Of a stretch of DNA of 64,000 nt, positions 14,483 to 23,613 are shown in pieces (positions within the stretch are counted from its first letter, which is position 1; the number at the start of each line of letters is the position of its first letter). Source of the stretch: DASZTV01 sp035550655. GTDB taxonomy: Bacteria; Actinomycetota; Actinomycetes; JAFAQI01. The position numbers and the translations under genes are program-made. Where the stretch lies: assembly GCA_035550655.1 (NCBI GenBank), contig DASZOU010000030.1, forward strand, positions 10,327 through 74,326, written 5' to 3'. The notes below the pieces were generated by a model. The model did no database searches. It was not told where the DNA came from and saw only the letters and a program-made list of their open reading frames with translations.

Positions 14483-15364
14483 CTCGAACCGCTCGAATTC
14501 CGCATCTGCCGACTGCCGCGGGCCGAGCTCCACCGCGTACATGGCGACGAGGACGAGCAGTGCACCCACTACGACCCGGACGCTCAGCGCGTCCCCACCC
14601 ACCGTGACGCCGAACAGCCCCGCGAACACCGGCTCCATCGTCATGACGACGGCTGCACGCGTGGGGTCGAGGTGTGCCTGCGCCCAGGTCTGGACGAAGA
14701 ACGCGACGGCAGTGGCGGCGATCGCGGTCAGCAGGATCGCCCCCCACACTCCGGCATCCGGTGGTGGCGCCAACGAGTCCGGCGCGGCGGCGACGATGGA
14801 CACCACTGCGACGGTCGACAGCTGCACGACCGCGAGACCGGCCGCGTCGTGAGCGGACGACCATTCGCCGAGTCCGACGATGTGCAGTGCGAACGCGATC
14901 GCGCACAGCAAGGTGACACCGGCTCCGCTTCCGATCGCCACACCGTGGAGTGAGAGCAGGGCAAGGCCAGCCGTCGCGAGCGTGACGCCGAGCCACGTCG
15001 TTGCGCCGATCCGCTTGTGCAGCACGGCGGCCGAGCACAACGGCGTGAAGACGACGAACAAGCCGGTGATGAACCCGGACACCGATGCGGGCGTGTGCTG
15101 GAGACCGAAGGTCTGCGCGATGTACCCGCCGCCGAGCGCGAGTCCGAGCACGATGCCCCGCCTGCGTCCTCGTGCATCGAGCCGGCCCACGGCACGCGGC
15201 CGAACGGCGGCCATCACGACGGCGGCAATCGCGAACCGCCACGCCAGGAAGTCCATCACCGGCATCCGCTCGACCGCGTCCTTGACGACGACGAATGTCG
15301 AGCCCCAGACGGCCGTCACCGCGACCAGCGCGGCCACGGCGGCGGTGGAGCGGGACACCTTCAT
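14480..15364 (-). CDS. EamA-family (DMT superfamily) transporter
   Basis: A 294-residue integral membrane protein with about ten hydrophobic helices in two EamA repeats: AAVAALVAVTAVWGSTFVVVKDAV opens the first and GVTLLCAIAFALHIVGLGEWSSAH the second, with FITGLFVVFTPLCSAAVLHKRIG and VVMTMEPVFAGLFGVTVGGDALS as the paired conserved segments. Family members export amino acids, metabolites or sugars; substrate is unknown. The ATG at 15364 has TAGCGT 9 nt upstream. It lies on the same strand just ahead of the aroF leader, so export of an aromatic compound is possible but only a positional guess. Confidence 0.82.
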   Translation of the reverse strand: MKVSRSTAAVAALVAVTAVWGSTFVVVKDAVERMPVMDFLAWRFAIAAVVMAAVRPRAVGRLDARGRRRGIVLGLALGGGYIAQTFGLQHTPASVSGFITGLFVVFTPLCSAAVLHKRIGATTWLGVTLATAGLALLSLHGVAIGSGAGVTLLCAIAFALHIVGLGEWSSAHDAAGLAVVQLSTVAVVSIVAAAPDSLAPPPDAGVWGAILLTAIAATAVAFFVQTWAQAHLDPTRAAVVMTMEPVFAGLFGVTVGGDALSVRVVVGALLVLVAMYAVELGPRQSADAEFERFE

Positions 15365-15433
15365 GACGCGTGCACGCTACGGTGCCGGCGGGCGCTGGCT
15401 AGTGAAGGCGGCTACCGTCAGCAGCTTCTCGGG

Positions 15434-18400
15434 CTAGGCGGGCGTCGCGGCGTCGGTCATTGCCTGGCGCTGCCGCGGCAGGACAGCCGGGGTAGCCAGC
15501 AACGAAGCCGCGGGTTGCGGCCGGGCGATGGCATACCCCTGCGCGTAGGTGACGCCGATGTCCCGGAGCACCTGAAGCGTTCGCTCCTCCTCGACGAACT
15601 CCGCGACGGTCTCGAGCCCCAACGCCGTGGCGATCTGGACCAGCGCGCGTACCACGTGCTGGTCGTGGGCTGACTCCGCGATGTGGCGGATGAACTCGCC
15701 GTCGATCTTCAGCGAGTCGAAGGGCAGGTGCTTGAGGTAGAAGAACGAGCCGAAGCCGGCACCGAAGTCATCGAGTGAGAGGCCGCAGCCGAAGTCGCGA
15801 ACCATGTGGGCGAAGCGTTGCGCCTGCGCCATGTCGGCTATCGCACACGTCTCGGTGATCTCGAAGGTGAGGCTGCTCGCGGGAACGTTGCCCGAGCTGA
15901 GCTCGCACCGCACCAGCTCGTGAATCGCGGGGCTGGTCACGGACGCTCCGGAGAGGTTGATCTGCATGTTGCAGGCCAGCCCGGCGGCGACCTGGGACCG
16001 CACGAGGTTGAACGCGGCATGGATCACCCAGGTGTCGATGTCGATGATGAGCCCGACCTGCTCGGCGATCGCCAGGAACTGCGACGGCGGGATGCCAGCG
16101 CCGCTGCCACTGAGGCGCAACAGCAGCTCGTGTCGGGTGACCGTGCCGGTCGCGAGGTCGAGGATCGGCTGCGCCCACAGCTCGAACCCGTCGTTGTCGA
16201 GCGCGGACCGCAGCTGTTCGACCCACGACTGCCGGGTCTGCATCCGCTCGCGGCCGCTCTCGTCATCGGTCGCGACGGCGACCCGGTTGCGCCCGGTGTC
16301 CTTCGCCTCGTACAAGGCGATGTCGGCATCGACGAGAAGCGACTCGAGCGAGACTCCGGATCGGCCGTCGAAGGTCGCCACGCCGGCGCTGGCGTTCACC
16401 CGGATCACCCGTCCGCTGGAGTCCGGGACGATGGTGGTGAGGGCGACCGCGGAGATCAGGTCGTGGGCCACTTCGACGGCGGTTGGCTGGTCGCAGTTCG
16501 GCAGGATAACGGCGAACTCGTCGCCGCCCAGGCGGGCCAACGTGTCGCCGGCCCGCAACCGCTGGCGCAGCGCGCTCGCCACGCCGCGCAGCACCGTGTC
16601 GCCCAGGGCGTGTCCGCGCGTGTCGTTGATCAGCTTGAAGTTGTCGAGGTCGATCAGGATGAGCGCGTTCTGCACTCCGCTCCGCTGCGCGGTCGCGATG
16701 CTCTCCGCCACCTCCAGCTGCAGCCGACGGCGATTGATCAGTCCGGTCAACGGGTCGTGGTCGGCGAGATGCACCAGCTGCGCCTGCGTGTCCGCAAGCT
16801 GGTCGCGCGTGCGGCCGAGCGCTTCTCGTGCGACGTGGATCCGGTCCTGCATCGCGTTGAAGTGCTCCGCCATCGTGCCCAGCTCGTCACGGGTGCGGAT
16901 CTTGACCGGTCTGGCTTCCGGTTCGCTCGTGAGCGCCTCGTCGAGACGACCTTCCCCGAGAGCGACCATCGCCTGCGTCAGGTCGGGAAGCGTCTGTTGC
17001 GCGAGCGAGCGTGCGGCGTTGCCGACTTCCGTGACGAGGTGGCTGATCAGTCCGGGCAACACCAGGCCGACCGAGACCGTGAGGAGCGCGACCGCAACGA
17101 AGATGTCCTGCAACGCGGTGATCAGCTGGGCTTGGCTCGGGGGCACGTGCTGGACGGCCATCAGGTACCCCGCACCGTCGAGCCCGATGACGCCGATCAT
17201 CGCCCCCGAGAGCTTGGCGTGCAGCGAGAGTCGGTGCGGCCTGGGGATGCCCGCTCGCTTGCGGTCGCTCCAGCGCCGCCAGGCGAAGGCAGCGGACCCG
17301 GAGTAGGCGAGAGCGAGGCCGATCAGCACGTAGCTCAGGCCGTACTGCTCGAAGCCGAAGATCGTGGACACTCCCCAGGTCCCGGCCGCGATGAGCCCGA
17401 GCCCGATGGTGCCGCGTGGCGCTCGCCACGGCCGCTCGAGATCGGGTTCGTTTCGTCGAAGCAGCCACACCGCCACGGACGGCAGGCAGATTCCGATCAG
17501 ATAGGTGAAGTTCGCAGCCGCGATCACGCTCGGCGGATCGTCGCTGACGAGGAAGGCGATCGACATCCCCGCGGTGAGAAGCGTCGCGACGTACGGCGCG
17601 TCGTAGCGGTTGCGCTTCGACAGCGATCGCGGCAACAGCCCGTCGTCGGCGAGCTGGGACAGCGTCCGCGCGGCGCCGGCGACCGGCTGCAGCGTGCCGT
17701 GCAGCATGTTCGACACCATGAACCAGACGGCGAACGACTTGCCGGCGACGCCGACGGCCGGCGCGAAGATCGGGCCCAGGGCGTACGTGAGGTTGCCCTC
17801 CAGCGGCGTCCCGCCGATGGCGCCGAACCAGACGACCGGAATCACCACGAAGTAGAGCGTCGCCATTCCCGCCGCACCGAACATCGCGCGCGGCAGGGCA
17901 CGGACCGGATCTCGCATCTCCCCGACGTGGCAGGCCGCCGCCTCGAACGCAGGGGCGGCGAACCCGATGAGATAAAGCCCGGCCATGGCGCTGGTCAGGC
18001 CGCCGAAGAAGCCGTGAAACGGCACCTGCAGGTGCCAGGACGCCGCGCGGCTCCAGTTGACGTGGCCGGTGAGCACCGGGATCACGGTGGCCGCAAGCGC
18101 GAGCCCCGCGGACACGACGCCGATCCCGGTAGCGGTCCGGGTGGCGTACCTGATGCCGCGAAGGTTGAGCAGCGCGAAGCCTGCGACGATCGCGCTCGCC
18201 AGCAGGTGCACCGGAACCATCGGCAGGTACCAGGCGTGAAGCGCCTCACTGGCGAGGATCGCGGTCAGCCCGCAGGTCGGGATCCAGCCCCACCAGTAGG
18301 AGACACCGGTGAGGTTGGCAAGCACCGGGCTGTAGGGACGGAAAGCCTCCGCGCAGGTCGCCGCGATGCCCCCGACGCGGTTCGGCCACATGCAGACCAG

Positions 18401-18610
18401 CTCGGTCCATCCGGGCAGTGCCGCCCACGCGAGGAGCAACCCGACGATGAGGAGCGGAACGGCGGCGCTGCCCTGCGCCACGAACAGCGCGCCGATGATG
18501 AACAGGCTCTGGTTGCTGCCACCCATCGCCAGCGCCACGGTCTCGGTGACGCCGAGCACGCGGGGATGCGATGCCGGGACGGCATCGACATCCGGAGCGG
18601 GGGTGGTCAC
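15434..18610 (-). CDS. APC-type amino acid permease fused to HAMP-GGDEF-EAL
   Basis: A 1058-residue fusion. Residues ~15-445 form an APC-superfamily permease of about 12 helices (GVTETVALAMGGSNQSLF at the first helix; HGTLQPVAGAARTLSQLADDGLLPRSL near residues 304-331). Two more hydrophobic segments (~465-530) lead to a HAMP-like region with IRTRDELGTMAEHFNAMQDRI (~570-595). The GGDEF domain (617-780) has intact RLGGDEF at 693-699 and an upstream RxxD product-inhibition site (RAGD, 686-689). The EAL domain (795-1035) keeps NLSGAS, FEITET, LDDFGAGF and AEFVE, but the name motif is ELL (828-830). So cyclic-di-GMP synthesis looks possible and breakdown plausible. A transported amino acid could be the signal. 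The 137 bp upstream hold no other gene. Confidence 0.88.
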   Translation of the reverse strand: MTTPAPDVDAVPASHPRVLGVTETVALAMGGSNQSLFIIGALFVAQGSAAVPLLIVGLLLAWAALPGWTELVCMWPNRVGGIAATCAEAFRPYSPVLANLTGVSYWWGWIPTCGLTAILASEALHAWYLPMVPVHLLASAIVAGFALLNLRGIRYATRTATGIGVVSAGLALAATVIPVLTGHVNWSRAASWHLQVPFHGFFGGLTSAMAGLYLIGFAAPAFEAAACHVGEMRDPVRALPRAMFGAAGMATLYFVVIPVVWFGAIGGTPLEGNLTYALGPIFAPAVGVAGKSFAVWFMVSNMLHGTLQPVAGAARTLSQLADDGLLPRSLSKRNRYDAPYVATLLTAGMSIAFLVSDDPPSVIAAANFTYLIGICLPSVAVWLLRRNEPDLERPWRAPRGTIGLGLIAAGTWGVSTIFGFEQYGLSYVLIGLALAYSGSAAFAWRRWSDRKRAGIPRPHRLSLHAKLSGAMIGVIGLDGAGYLMAVQHVPPSQAQLITALQDIFVAVALLTVSVGLVLPGLISHLVTEVGNAARSLAQQTLPDLTQAMVALGEGRLDEALTSEPEARPVKIRTRDELGTMAEHFNAMQDRIHVAREALGRTRDQLADTQAQLVHLADHDPLTGLINRRRLQLEVAESIATAQRSGVQNALILIDLDNFKLINDTRGHALGDTVLRGVASALRQRLRAGDTLARLGGDEFAVILPNCDQPTAVEVAHDLISAVALTTIVPDSSGRVIRVNASAGVATFDGRSGVSLESLLVDADIALYEAKDTGRNRVAVATDDESGRERMQTRQSWVEQLRSALDNDGFELWAQPILDLATGTVTRHELLLRLSGSGAGIPPSQFLAIAEQVGLIIDIDTWVIHAAFNLVRSQVAAGLACNMQINLSGASVTSPAIHELVRCELSSGNVPASSLTFEITETCAIADMAQAQRFAHMVRDFGCGLSLDDFGAGFGSFFYLKHLPFDSLKIDGEFIRHIAESAHDQHVVRALVQIATALGLETVAEFVEEERTLQVLRDIGVTYAQGYAIARPQPAASLLATPAVLPRQRQAMTDAATPA

Positions 18611-18747
18611 GAGGTCCTTCCTGGCAGGGCATGTGACTTTGATCCGATTTGGAGTGTCGAGGTCGTTGGGTTCTATCCGGTAGATCAGAACTGACTAGGA
18701 GCCATGGCAATTCACGCCCGGTTTGCTGGGCATTCGCGGCAAAACAG

Positions 18748-19602
18748 TCAGCGGTCTCGCAGCTGCTTGAGCAGCTCGATGTCGCGGCGGTGCCCGTCGA
18801 CGCCACCTGGTGTCTCGATGATCACCGGTACGCCGCGCGTCGCCGGGTGGCGGAACAGCTCTGCGAACGGCTCGGTGCCGATGGAGCCCTGCCCGACCGG
18901 TGTGTGCCGGTCGCGCTTGGAGCCGAGGCCGTCCTTGGAGTCGTTCGCGTGCACCAGCTTCAGCCGGCCGCGGCCGACGGCGCGGACGAGGGAGTTGAGG
19001 GTGCGTCGTACCCCACCGGGTGTTGCGAGGTCGTGGCCGGCGGCGAAGGCGTGGCAGGTGTCGAGGCAGACCCCGAGTCGAGGGTGATGCCCCAGTGCCG
19101 TGAACAGCGGCTCGAGGTCCTCCACCGAGGACGCCAGCGCCTCGCCGCCACCGGCGGTCGGCTCGATCAACAGGTCGGGCGACTCATCGGTCAGGTCGTC
19201 GAGCATCGGCGCCAGCAGGTCACGCACGACGCCGACCGCCATGTCACGGTGCGCGCGGTCGACTGCCGACCCGGCGTGCACGACAACGCCGCGGGCACCG
19301 AGCCGCGTGGAGCGCTCCATGCAGTGGCGCAGCGACGCGATCGACTGCTCACGGGTGCGTGCCGTCGGAGAAGCGAGGTTCACGAGGTACGGCGCGTGGA
19401 CGAAGAGGGCGAGGCGATGGTCGCGGCACTCGTCGGCGAACGCGGCGTCGGCGGCCAGCGCGGGTTTGGGGACCGCCCAGCCCCGCGGGTTGGAGACGAA
19501 GACTTGGAGCGCCTCGGCGCCCACCCGCCGGGCGTAGCTGATGCCGCTCCCGGTCCCCCCGATGACGTGGCCGCCGACGGGGGAGGGCTTACGTGGCGGC
19601 AC
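18748..19602 (-). CDS. nfo: Endonuclease IV (AP endonuclease)
   Basis: Cleaves abasic sites and 3' blocking groups in base excision repair, using three zinc ions. The 284-residue TIM-barrel protein shows the metal-ligand blocks of the family in order: FVHAPYLVNLAS (His), VVVHAGS (His), LLIEPTAGGG (Glu), CLDTCHAFAAGHD (Asp, His), LVHANDSKDGLGSKRDRHTPVGQGSIG (His, Asp, His) and VIIETPG (Glu). Length is normal for the family (about 280). GTG start at 19602. It stands alone between the permease-GGDEF gene and the kinase; no damage box is visible in its 62-bp upstream gap. Confidence 0.92.
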   Translation of the reverse strand: MPPRKPSPVGGHVIGGTGSGISYARRVGAEALQVFVSNPRGWAVPKPALAADAAFADECRDHRLALFVHAPYLVNLASPTARTREQSIASLRHCMERSTRLGARGVVVHAGSAVDRAHRDMAVGVVRDLLAPMLDDLTDESPDLLIEPTAGGGEALASSVEDLEPLFTALGHHPRLGVCLDTCHAFAAGHDLATPGGVRRTLNSLVRAVGRGRLKLVHANDSKDGLGSKRDRHTPVGQGSIGTEPFAELFRHPATRGVPVIIETPGGVDGHRRDIELLKQLRDR

Positions 19603-19664
19603 GCGACATTCGTACCCGATTCCGGTGAACCACCCGCAGTCGGGCGTAGTCGCCCAGCCGGCCG

Positions 19665-21563
19665 CTAGTAGTAGTCGAGCTCGATCGTGGTGCCTTTGGC
19701 CTGGTTTCCGGTCGGACTCTCGCGAAACACCTTCTGCGGACCACCGGGTGCGAATGCCTTCGGATCGGCTTTGAAGCCCGCGTGAACGATCTCCGGGATC
19801 GCCTGGCTCAGCGGCTCGCCGACGACATTCGGCACCGGATAGAGGTGCGGACCACGGGACACGACAAGGGTGACGGTGTCGCCGGTGTGCGCGGTCTTGC
19901 CCGGGCCGGGATGGGTGTCGATCACCTGGCCGTTCGGCACGGTGTCGCTGTAGCGCTGGACCGGGCGCGCGACGAGCCCGAGCGACGTCAGCTCGTTGGT
20001 CGCGTCCGGCTGGGTCTTGCCCACCAGGTCCGAGGGGATGGTGACGGGTCTCGCGCCCTTGCTGACGTAGAGGGTGACCTTGCTGCCCTCGTCGACCGTC
20101 TCGCCTGCGGGAGGGTCGGTCTTCACGACGTCGCCCTTGGCGATGTTGTCGTCGTAGACGTTCTTGGTGTCACTCACTCCGATGTGGAGGTCGTCGAGGT
20201 TGGCGGTGGCGGCCGACACCGACTCGCCGGCGAGGGACGGAAGCTGGTGACGGATCGGTCCTAGCGACATTCGCAGCGTGACCGTTCCGCCGTGCGCGAT
20301 GCGGTCCCCCGGAGCGGGGACCTCCTTCGCGACCTCGCCCTTGGCGTAGCGGATGCTGTGGACCGGGGCGCCGTACCTCACGTGCAGACCGGCGTCGGCG
20401 ATCGCAGCCGCCGCGGCCTGCTGGGTGTCGCCCAGGAGCTTCGGGGTGTGGGTGTACCGGCCGTCGGCGAACCACCAGCCGAGAATCGCCGCCGCGACCA
20501 GGGCCAGCACCACCACGGCAGCGACGATGGGGCCACGGCGGCCGAACCGCCCGGCGAATCCGCGTCGACGACGCGCACCCGGTGGCGGCGGCGCGACTGC
20601 GGCATTGCCGTCTGCCGTCGTCACTGCCTGCGTGATGGCGTTCGTGGCGGGCGGTGCCATGGTTGTGATCGGGGCGGTGGCGGTGACCGGAAGGCCGGGG
20701 ACCGCGGCGTGCAGGCCGAGCCGGTCCCGCACATCGACGAGCTCTGCGTGCAGCTCCCCGGCGTCGGAGGGGCGCTGCGCCGGGTCTCGCGAGGTCGCCC
20801 ACGTGACGAGCGCGTCGACCTGCGGCGGAATGCCGGTGGCGCGCGTGCTCGGCGCCGGGATGTCCTCGTAGGCGTGCTGGTGCAGGACGGCGTACGCGCT
20901 GTCGCCGGTGAACGGCACTCCGCCGGTGAGCAGCTCGAACATCACGACGCCCGCCGAGTACACGTCGGAGCGCTCGTCGGCGGTGCCGTGCTGGAACTGC
21001 TCCGGCGCCAGGTAGGCCGCCGTGCCGAACAGCACGGAACCGGTCGTCGTGACGGTGCTGCCGGCGACTGCGCGGGCGAGCCCGAAGTCCGCGACCTTCA
21101 CGCGGCCGTCGGCGGTGATGAGCACGTTCTCCGGCTTGATGTCGCGGTGCACGAGCCCGGCCCGATGTGCAACGGCGAGTGCGGCCAGCACGTGGTCCAT
21201 GACGGTCAGCGTCTCGGCGGGGGAGAGCGTGCCGCGGTCACGCAGCACCTGGCGCAACGTCGCGCCCGGCACGTACTCCATGACGAGGAACGGGCGGTCC
21301 CCATCGGTGCCCTGGTCGTAGACGGCGACGACGTTGGGGTGCGACAACCGCGCGGCCGCCCTGGCTTCGCGCTGGAAGCGGGCGAGAGTCTCCCGGTCGC
21401 CGGCGAGATGGGCGTGCAGCACCTTCACCGCGACGCGCCGTTCGAGCCGGGTGTCGGTGGCAAGGTAGACCGAGGCCATGCCGCCGTGAGCGATGAACGA
21501 GTCGATGGCGTAGCGGCCTTCGAGCAGCCGACCGACCATGGGGTCGCTCAGCGTGGCATCCAT
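19665..21563 (-). CDS. PASTA-domain Ser/Thr protein kinase (PknB/PknL-like)
   Basis: A 632-residue transmembrane kinase. Kinase domain residues ~12-275: IAHGGMASVYLATD (glycine loop), VAVKVLH (Lys), GLVHRDIKPENVLI (catalytic loop), VADFGLARAV, GTAAYLAPEQ. A Ser/Thr/Pro linker and basic stretch lead to one membrane helix (GPIVAAVVVLALVAAAILGWWF, ~360-382) and four extracellular PASTA repeats that likely sense muropeptides or lipid II. The ATG at 21563 is chosen over earlier codons; a TAGACT hexamer ends 7 nt before it. The gene lies upstream of a LysM lytic transglycosylase gene region and 5 kb from a Rv2175c-type gene, whose mycobacterial product is a substrate of PknL, but Mycobacterium PknL lacks PASTA repeats. 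Confidence 0.92.
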   Translation of the reverse strand: MDATLSDPMVGRLLEGRYAIDSFIAHGGMASVYLATDTRLERRVAVKVLHAHLAGDRETLARFQREARAAARLSHPNVVAVYDQGTDGDRPFLVMEYVPGATLRQVLRDRGTLSPAETLTVMDHVLAALAVAHRAGLVHRDIKPENVLITADGRVKVADFGLARAVAGSTVTTTGSVLFGTAAYLAPEQFQHGTADERSDVYSAGVVMFELLTGGVPFTGDSAYAVLHQHAYEDIPAPSTRATGIPPQVDALVTWATSRDPAQRPSDAGELHAELVDVRDRLGLHAAVPGLPVTATAPITTMAPPATNAITQAVTTADGNAAVAPPPPGARRRRGFAGRFGRRGPIVAAVVVLALVAAAILGWWFADGRYTHTPKLLGDTQQAAAAAIADAGLHVRYGAPVHSIRYAKGEVAKEVPAPGDRIAHGGTVTLRMSLGPIRHQLPSLAGESVSAATANLDDLHIGVSDTKNVYDDNIAKGDVVKTDPPAGETVDEGSKVTLYVSKGARPVTIPSDLVGKTQPDATNELTSLGLVARPVQRYSDTVPNGQVIDTHPGPGKTAHTGDTVTLVVSRGPHLYPVPNVVGEPLSQAIPEIVHAGFKADPKAFAPGGPQKVFRESPTGNQAKGTTIELDYY

Positions 21564-21570
21564 CACGGTG

Positions 21571-21576
21571 AGTCTA
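21571..21576 (-). promoter_or_regulatory. -10 element of the PASTA kinase gene
   Basis: TAGACT on the minus strand (21576-21571), 7 nt before the ATG at 21563; consistent with a leaderless message. No clear -35. Confidence 0.4.
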
Positions 21577-21614
21577 GGTTGCGACAGCTGCGGAGATCGC
21601 CCCACCACGGGCTC

Positions 21615-22490
21615 CTAGAACCTGTCGCGCAGCGCCATGACATCGGCGACGTACTGCTTCGTCGACGCGTACATCCCGTGGTCCCGGACCGATTGCAGCC
21701 CCTGGTAGTAGCCGGCCACGGCTTGTTGAACCGACTTTGCCTCGTGGGTGAGCACCGACAGCAGCGCGACGCCCGCGGTGATGTTGTCGGCGGCGTCGAA
21801 CAGGTCGAGATTGCGGTGCACGACGTCGGCCGAGAGGTACGCCGCGGTGTACGGCATGACCTGCATGGTGCCGATCGCGCCGACCGATGAGACCTCGCGC
21901 ATGTTGAATCCGGACTCCTGCCAGGCGATCGCGAGCGCCAGGCGCGGATCAAGATGCCAGCGGGACGCGACCGTGCGAATCATTCGCGCGACCTCGTCTC
22001 GCGTGGGCTCGCTGTGACGGGCGAGGTAGCGGCGTTCGCTGTCGATTGCCGCCGACGTGTGCGAGGGCGAGCTGCGGACGTGCTGCGGAATCGCGAGCCG
22101 CTCGCCCAGCACGATGACAAGCGAGCGCGGCAGGTGGTTGCGCCGGGCGATCGTCGCGGGCTTCACGTGGTATCGGGCGGCCAGCCCGTCGAGGGTGTCG
22201 CCGACGACCACGGTGTGCCACCGCGTCACGACGTGGGACGCGTGGTGCGTCGCGTGGTGGCTGGTGTGGCCGGTGGGCACCCGCAGTGTCTGGCCGGCGT
22301 AGATCAGGTTGCCGTTGCCGGGCAGGTCGTTGAGCTTGACCAGCCGGCTCACGGTCGTGTGGTAGCGCAGCGCGATGGCCGACAGGGTGTCGCCGGGCCG
22401 GACCCGGATCAACGTGATGCCCGACGCGGAGGCGGTGACCACCGCCGCGAGCGCGAGGGGAATCGTGACAGAACGCAGCGGCAGCTTCAC
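21615..22490 (-). CDS. Secreted LysM lytic transglycosylase
   Basis: A 291-residue exported peptidoglycan-cleaving enzyme. The GTG at 22490 is preferred because AGGGAG lies 8 nt upstream and the product then opens with a signal peptide (MKLPLRSVTIPLALAAVVTASASG); an ATG at 22565 has no such site. Two LysM modules follow (IRVRPGDTLSAIALRYHTTVSRLVKLNDLPGNGNLIYAGQTLRVP and WHTVVVGDTLDGLAARYHVKPATIARRNHLP), separated by a His-rich stretch, then a family 1-type transglycosylase domain with the catalytic Glu in LALAIAWQESGFNMREVSSVGAIGTMQVMPYTA. It would cut glycan strands to 1,6-anhydro products. It is on the same strand as, and 51 bp before, the kinase gene, and is probably a wall-remodelling partner. 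Confidence 0.85.
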   Translation of the reverse strand: MKLPLRSVTIPLALAAVVTASASGITLIRVRPGDTLSAIALRYHTTVSRLVKLNDLPGNGNLIYAGQTLRVPTGHTSHHATHHASHVVTRWHTVVVGDTLDGLAARYHVKPATIARRNHLPRSLVIVLGERLAIPQHVRSSPSHTSAAIDSERRYLARHSEPTRDEVARMIRTVASRWHLDPRLALAIAWQESGFNMREVSSVGAIGTMQVMPYTAAYLSADVVHRNLDLFDAADNITAGVALLSVLTHEAKSVQQAVAGYYQGLQSVRDHGMYASTKQYVADVMALRDRF

Positions 22491-22572
22491 GGGGTGGAGC
22501 TCCCTCGCTCGGGGTGGCGGGGCGCCCTGCGGGGCGGGTAGCGGGTCGGTCAACGGTATGCGCATGTGGCTG

Positions 22573-22597
22573 GTGTGACAAACGTGACACGCGTGAA
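22573..22597. promoter_or_regulatory. GTGACA direct repeats between divergent genes
   Basis: Within the 124 bp between the transglycosylase (minus) and the dehydrogenase (plus), TGTGACA, CGTGACA and CGTGA repeat with a step of about 9-10 bp. Such closely spaced direct repeats resemble binding sites of response regulators that control lytic enzymes, but no regulator can be named. Confidence 0.3.
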
Positions 22598-22614
22598 TCT
22601 GGCACGATCTGCCC

Positions 22615-23613
22615 ATGTCGGCGCCATGGCGATTGCTCGCTCTGCCCCCACTCGCTCCCGAGCTGCTGTCGATGCTGTTCGTCGACCTGCCGGTCGAGCT
22701 GCTCGTGCCGGAGGCGCGCACCCCAGAAGCAGCCCTCACGCTGGCCCCGGACGCCGACCTGGTCCTGGGCGACTGGACGGCGACGATCCGGGTGTCCGCG
22801 GCGCTGCTTGCGGCCGCGCCGAGGCTCGCGTTCGTGCAGCAGCCCAGCGCGGGCGTTGACGCGATCGATCTCGATGCGTGCGCCGGTGCCGGCGTGCCGG
22901 TAGCGAACGCCGGTGACGCCAACGCGGTCAGCGTCGCCGAGTGGTGCCTGGCCGCAACCTTCGCCGCACTCCGGTCCCTGGTGTACGGCGACCGGCAGAT
23001 CCGTGACGGCGGCTGGCCGCAGATCGAGCTGGCCGGCCGCGGTGGCGGCGAGCTGGCCGGGCGCCGGGTCGGCATCGTCGGCATGGGCCGGATCGGGCGC
23101 GAGTGCGCGACCCGCTACGCGGCGTTGGGGTGCGACGTCGCGTACTGGAGCCGGAGCAAGCGCGATGCTGCGGCGTCGGGCGGTGCGCGGTGGCTCGAGC
23201 TCGACGAGCTGCTGCGCCATTCAGAGGTGCTGGTCGTCGTCATCGCTCTCGCGGACCAGACCCGTGGTCTGCTGGGGGCCGACCGGCTGGGGTTGCTGCC
23301 GGCCGGCGGGTTCGTCGTCAACGCAGCCCGCGGCGGCATCCTCGACGAGGCGGCCCTGCTGGCGGCGGTGCAGTCCGGCGCGCTGGCGGGCGCGGCGCTG
23401 GACGTCTTCGACACCGAGCCGTTGCCGGTGACGCATCCGTTTCGCCATGAGGATCGGATCCTGCTCTCGCCCCATGCCGCCGGCGCCACCCGCCAGGCGC
23501 AGGCCAGGCTGATCGACGGGATCGTCGCGAACATCAGGCGTGCCGTCTCCGGCGAGCCGGTCCTTCACGTCGTGAACGGGCTGGATCCCCTCATCCGGCG
23601 CCGGGGCGCCTGA
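22615..23613 (+). CDS. D-isomer-specific 2-hydroxyacid dehydrogenase family protein
   Basis: A 332-residue NAD(P)-dependent dehydrogenase. The C-terminal cofactor domain shows LAGRRVGIVGMGRIGRECATRYAALGCDVAYWSRS (Rossmann GxGxxG), VVVIALADQTRGLLGADRLGLLPAGGFVVNAARGGILDEAALLAAV (catalytic Arg region), AALDVFDTEPLP (catalytic Glu) and LLSPHAAGAT (catalytic His). The N-terminal domain is divergent, as is usual. It could reduce glyoxylate, hydroxypyruvate or another 2-oxoacid; nothing nearby decides. ATG start at 22615; divergent from the LysM gene and overlapping the end of the convergent Rieske gene by 23 bp. Confidence 0.85.
   Translation: MSAPWRLLALPPLAPELLSMLFVDLPVELLVPEARTPEAALTLAPDADLVLGDWTATIRVSAALLAAAPRLAFVQQPSAGVDAIDLDACAGAGVPVANAGDANAVSVAEWCLAATFAALRSLVYGDRQIRDGGWPQIELAGRGGGELAGRRVGIVGMGRIGRECATRYAALGCDVAYWSRSKRDAAASGGARWLELDELLRHSEVLVVVIALADQTRGLLGADRLGLLPAGGFVVNAARGGILDEAALLAAVQSGALAGAALDVFDTEPLPVTHPFRHEDRILLSPHAAGATRQAQARLIDGIVANIRRAVSGEPVLHVVNGLDPLIRRRGA

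Noticed and set aside
15806..18694. 962-codon open frame on the plus strand
   Set aside because: It is antisense to the permease-GGDEF-EAL gene, has a composition typical of high-GC shadow frames (Arg/Gly/Asp-rich) and no recognisable domain.
21615..23084. 489-residue form of the LysM transglycosylase
   Set aside because: The extension is antisense to the dehydrogenase gene and lacks a signal peptide; the GTG at 22490 has both a ribosome binding site and a signal sequence.
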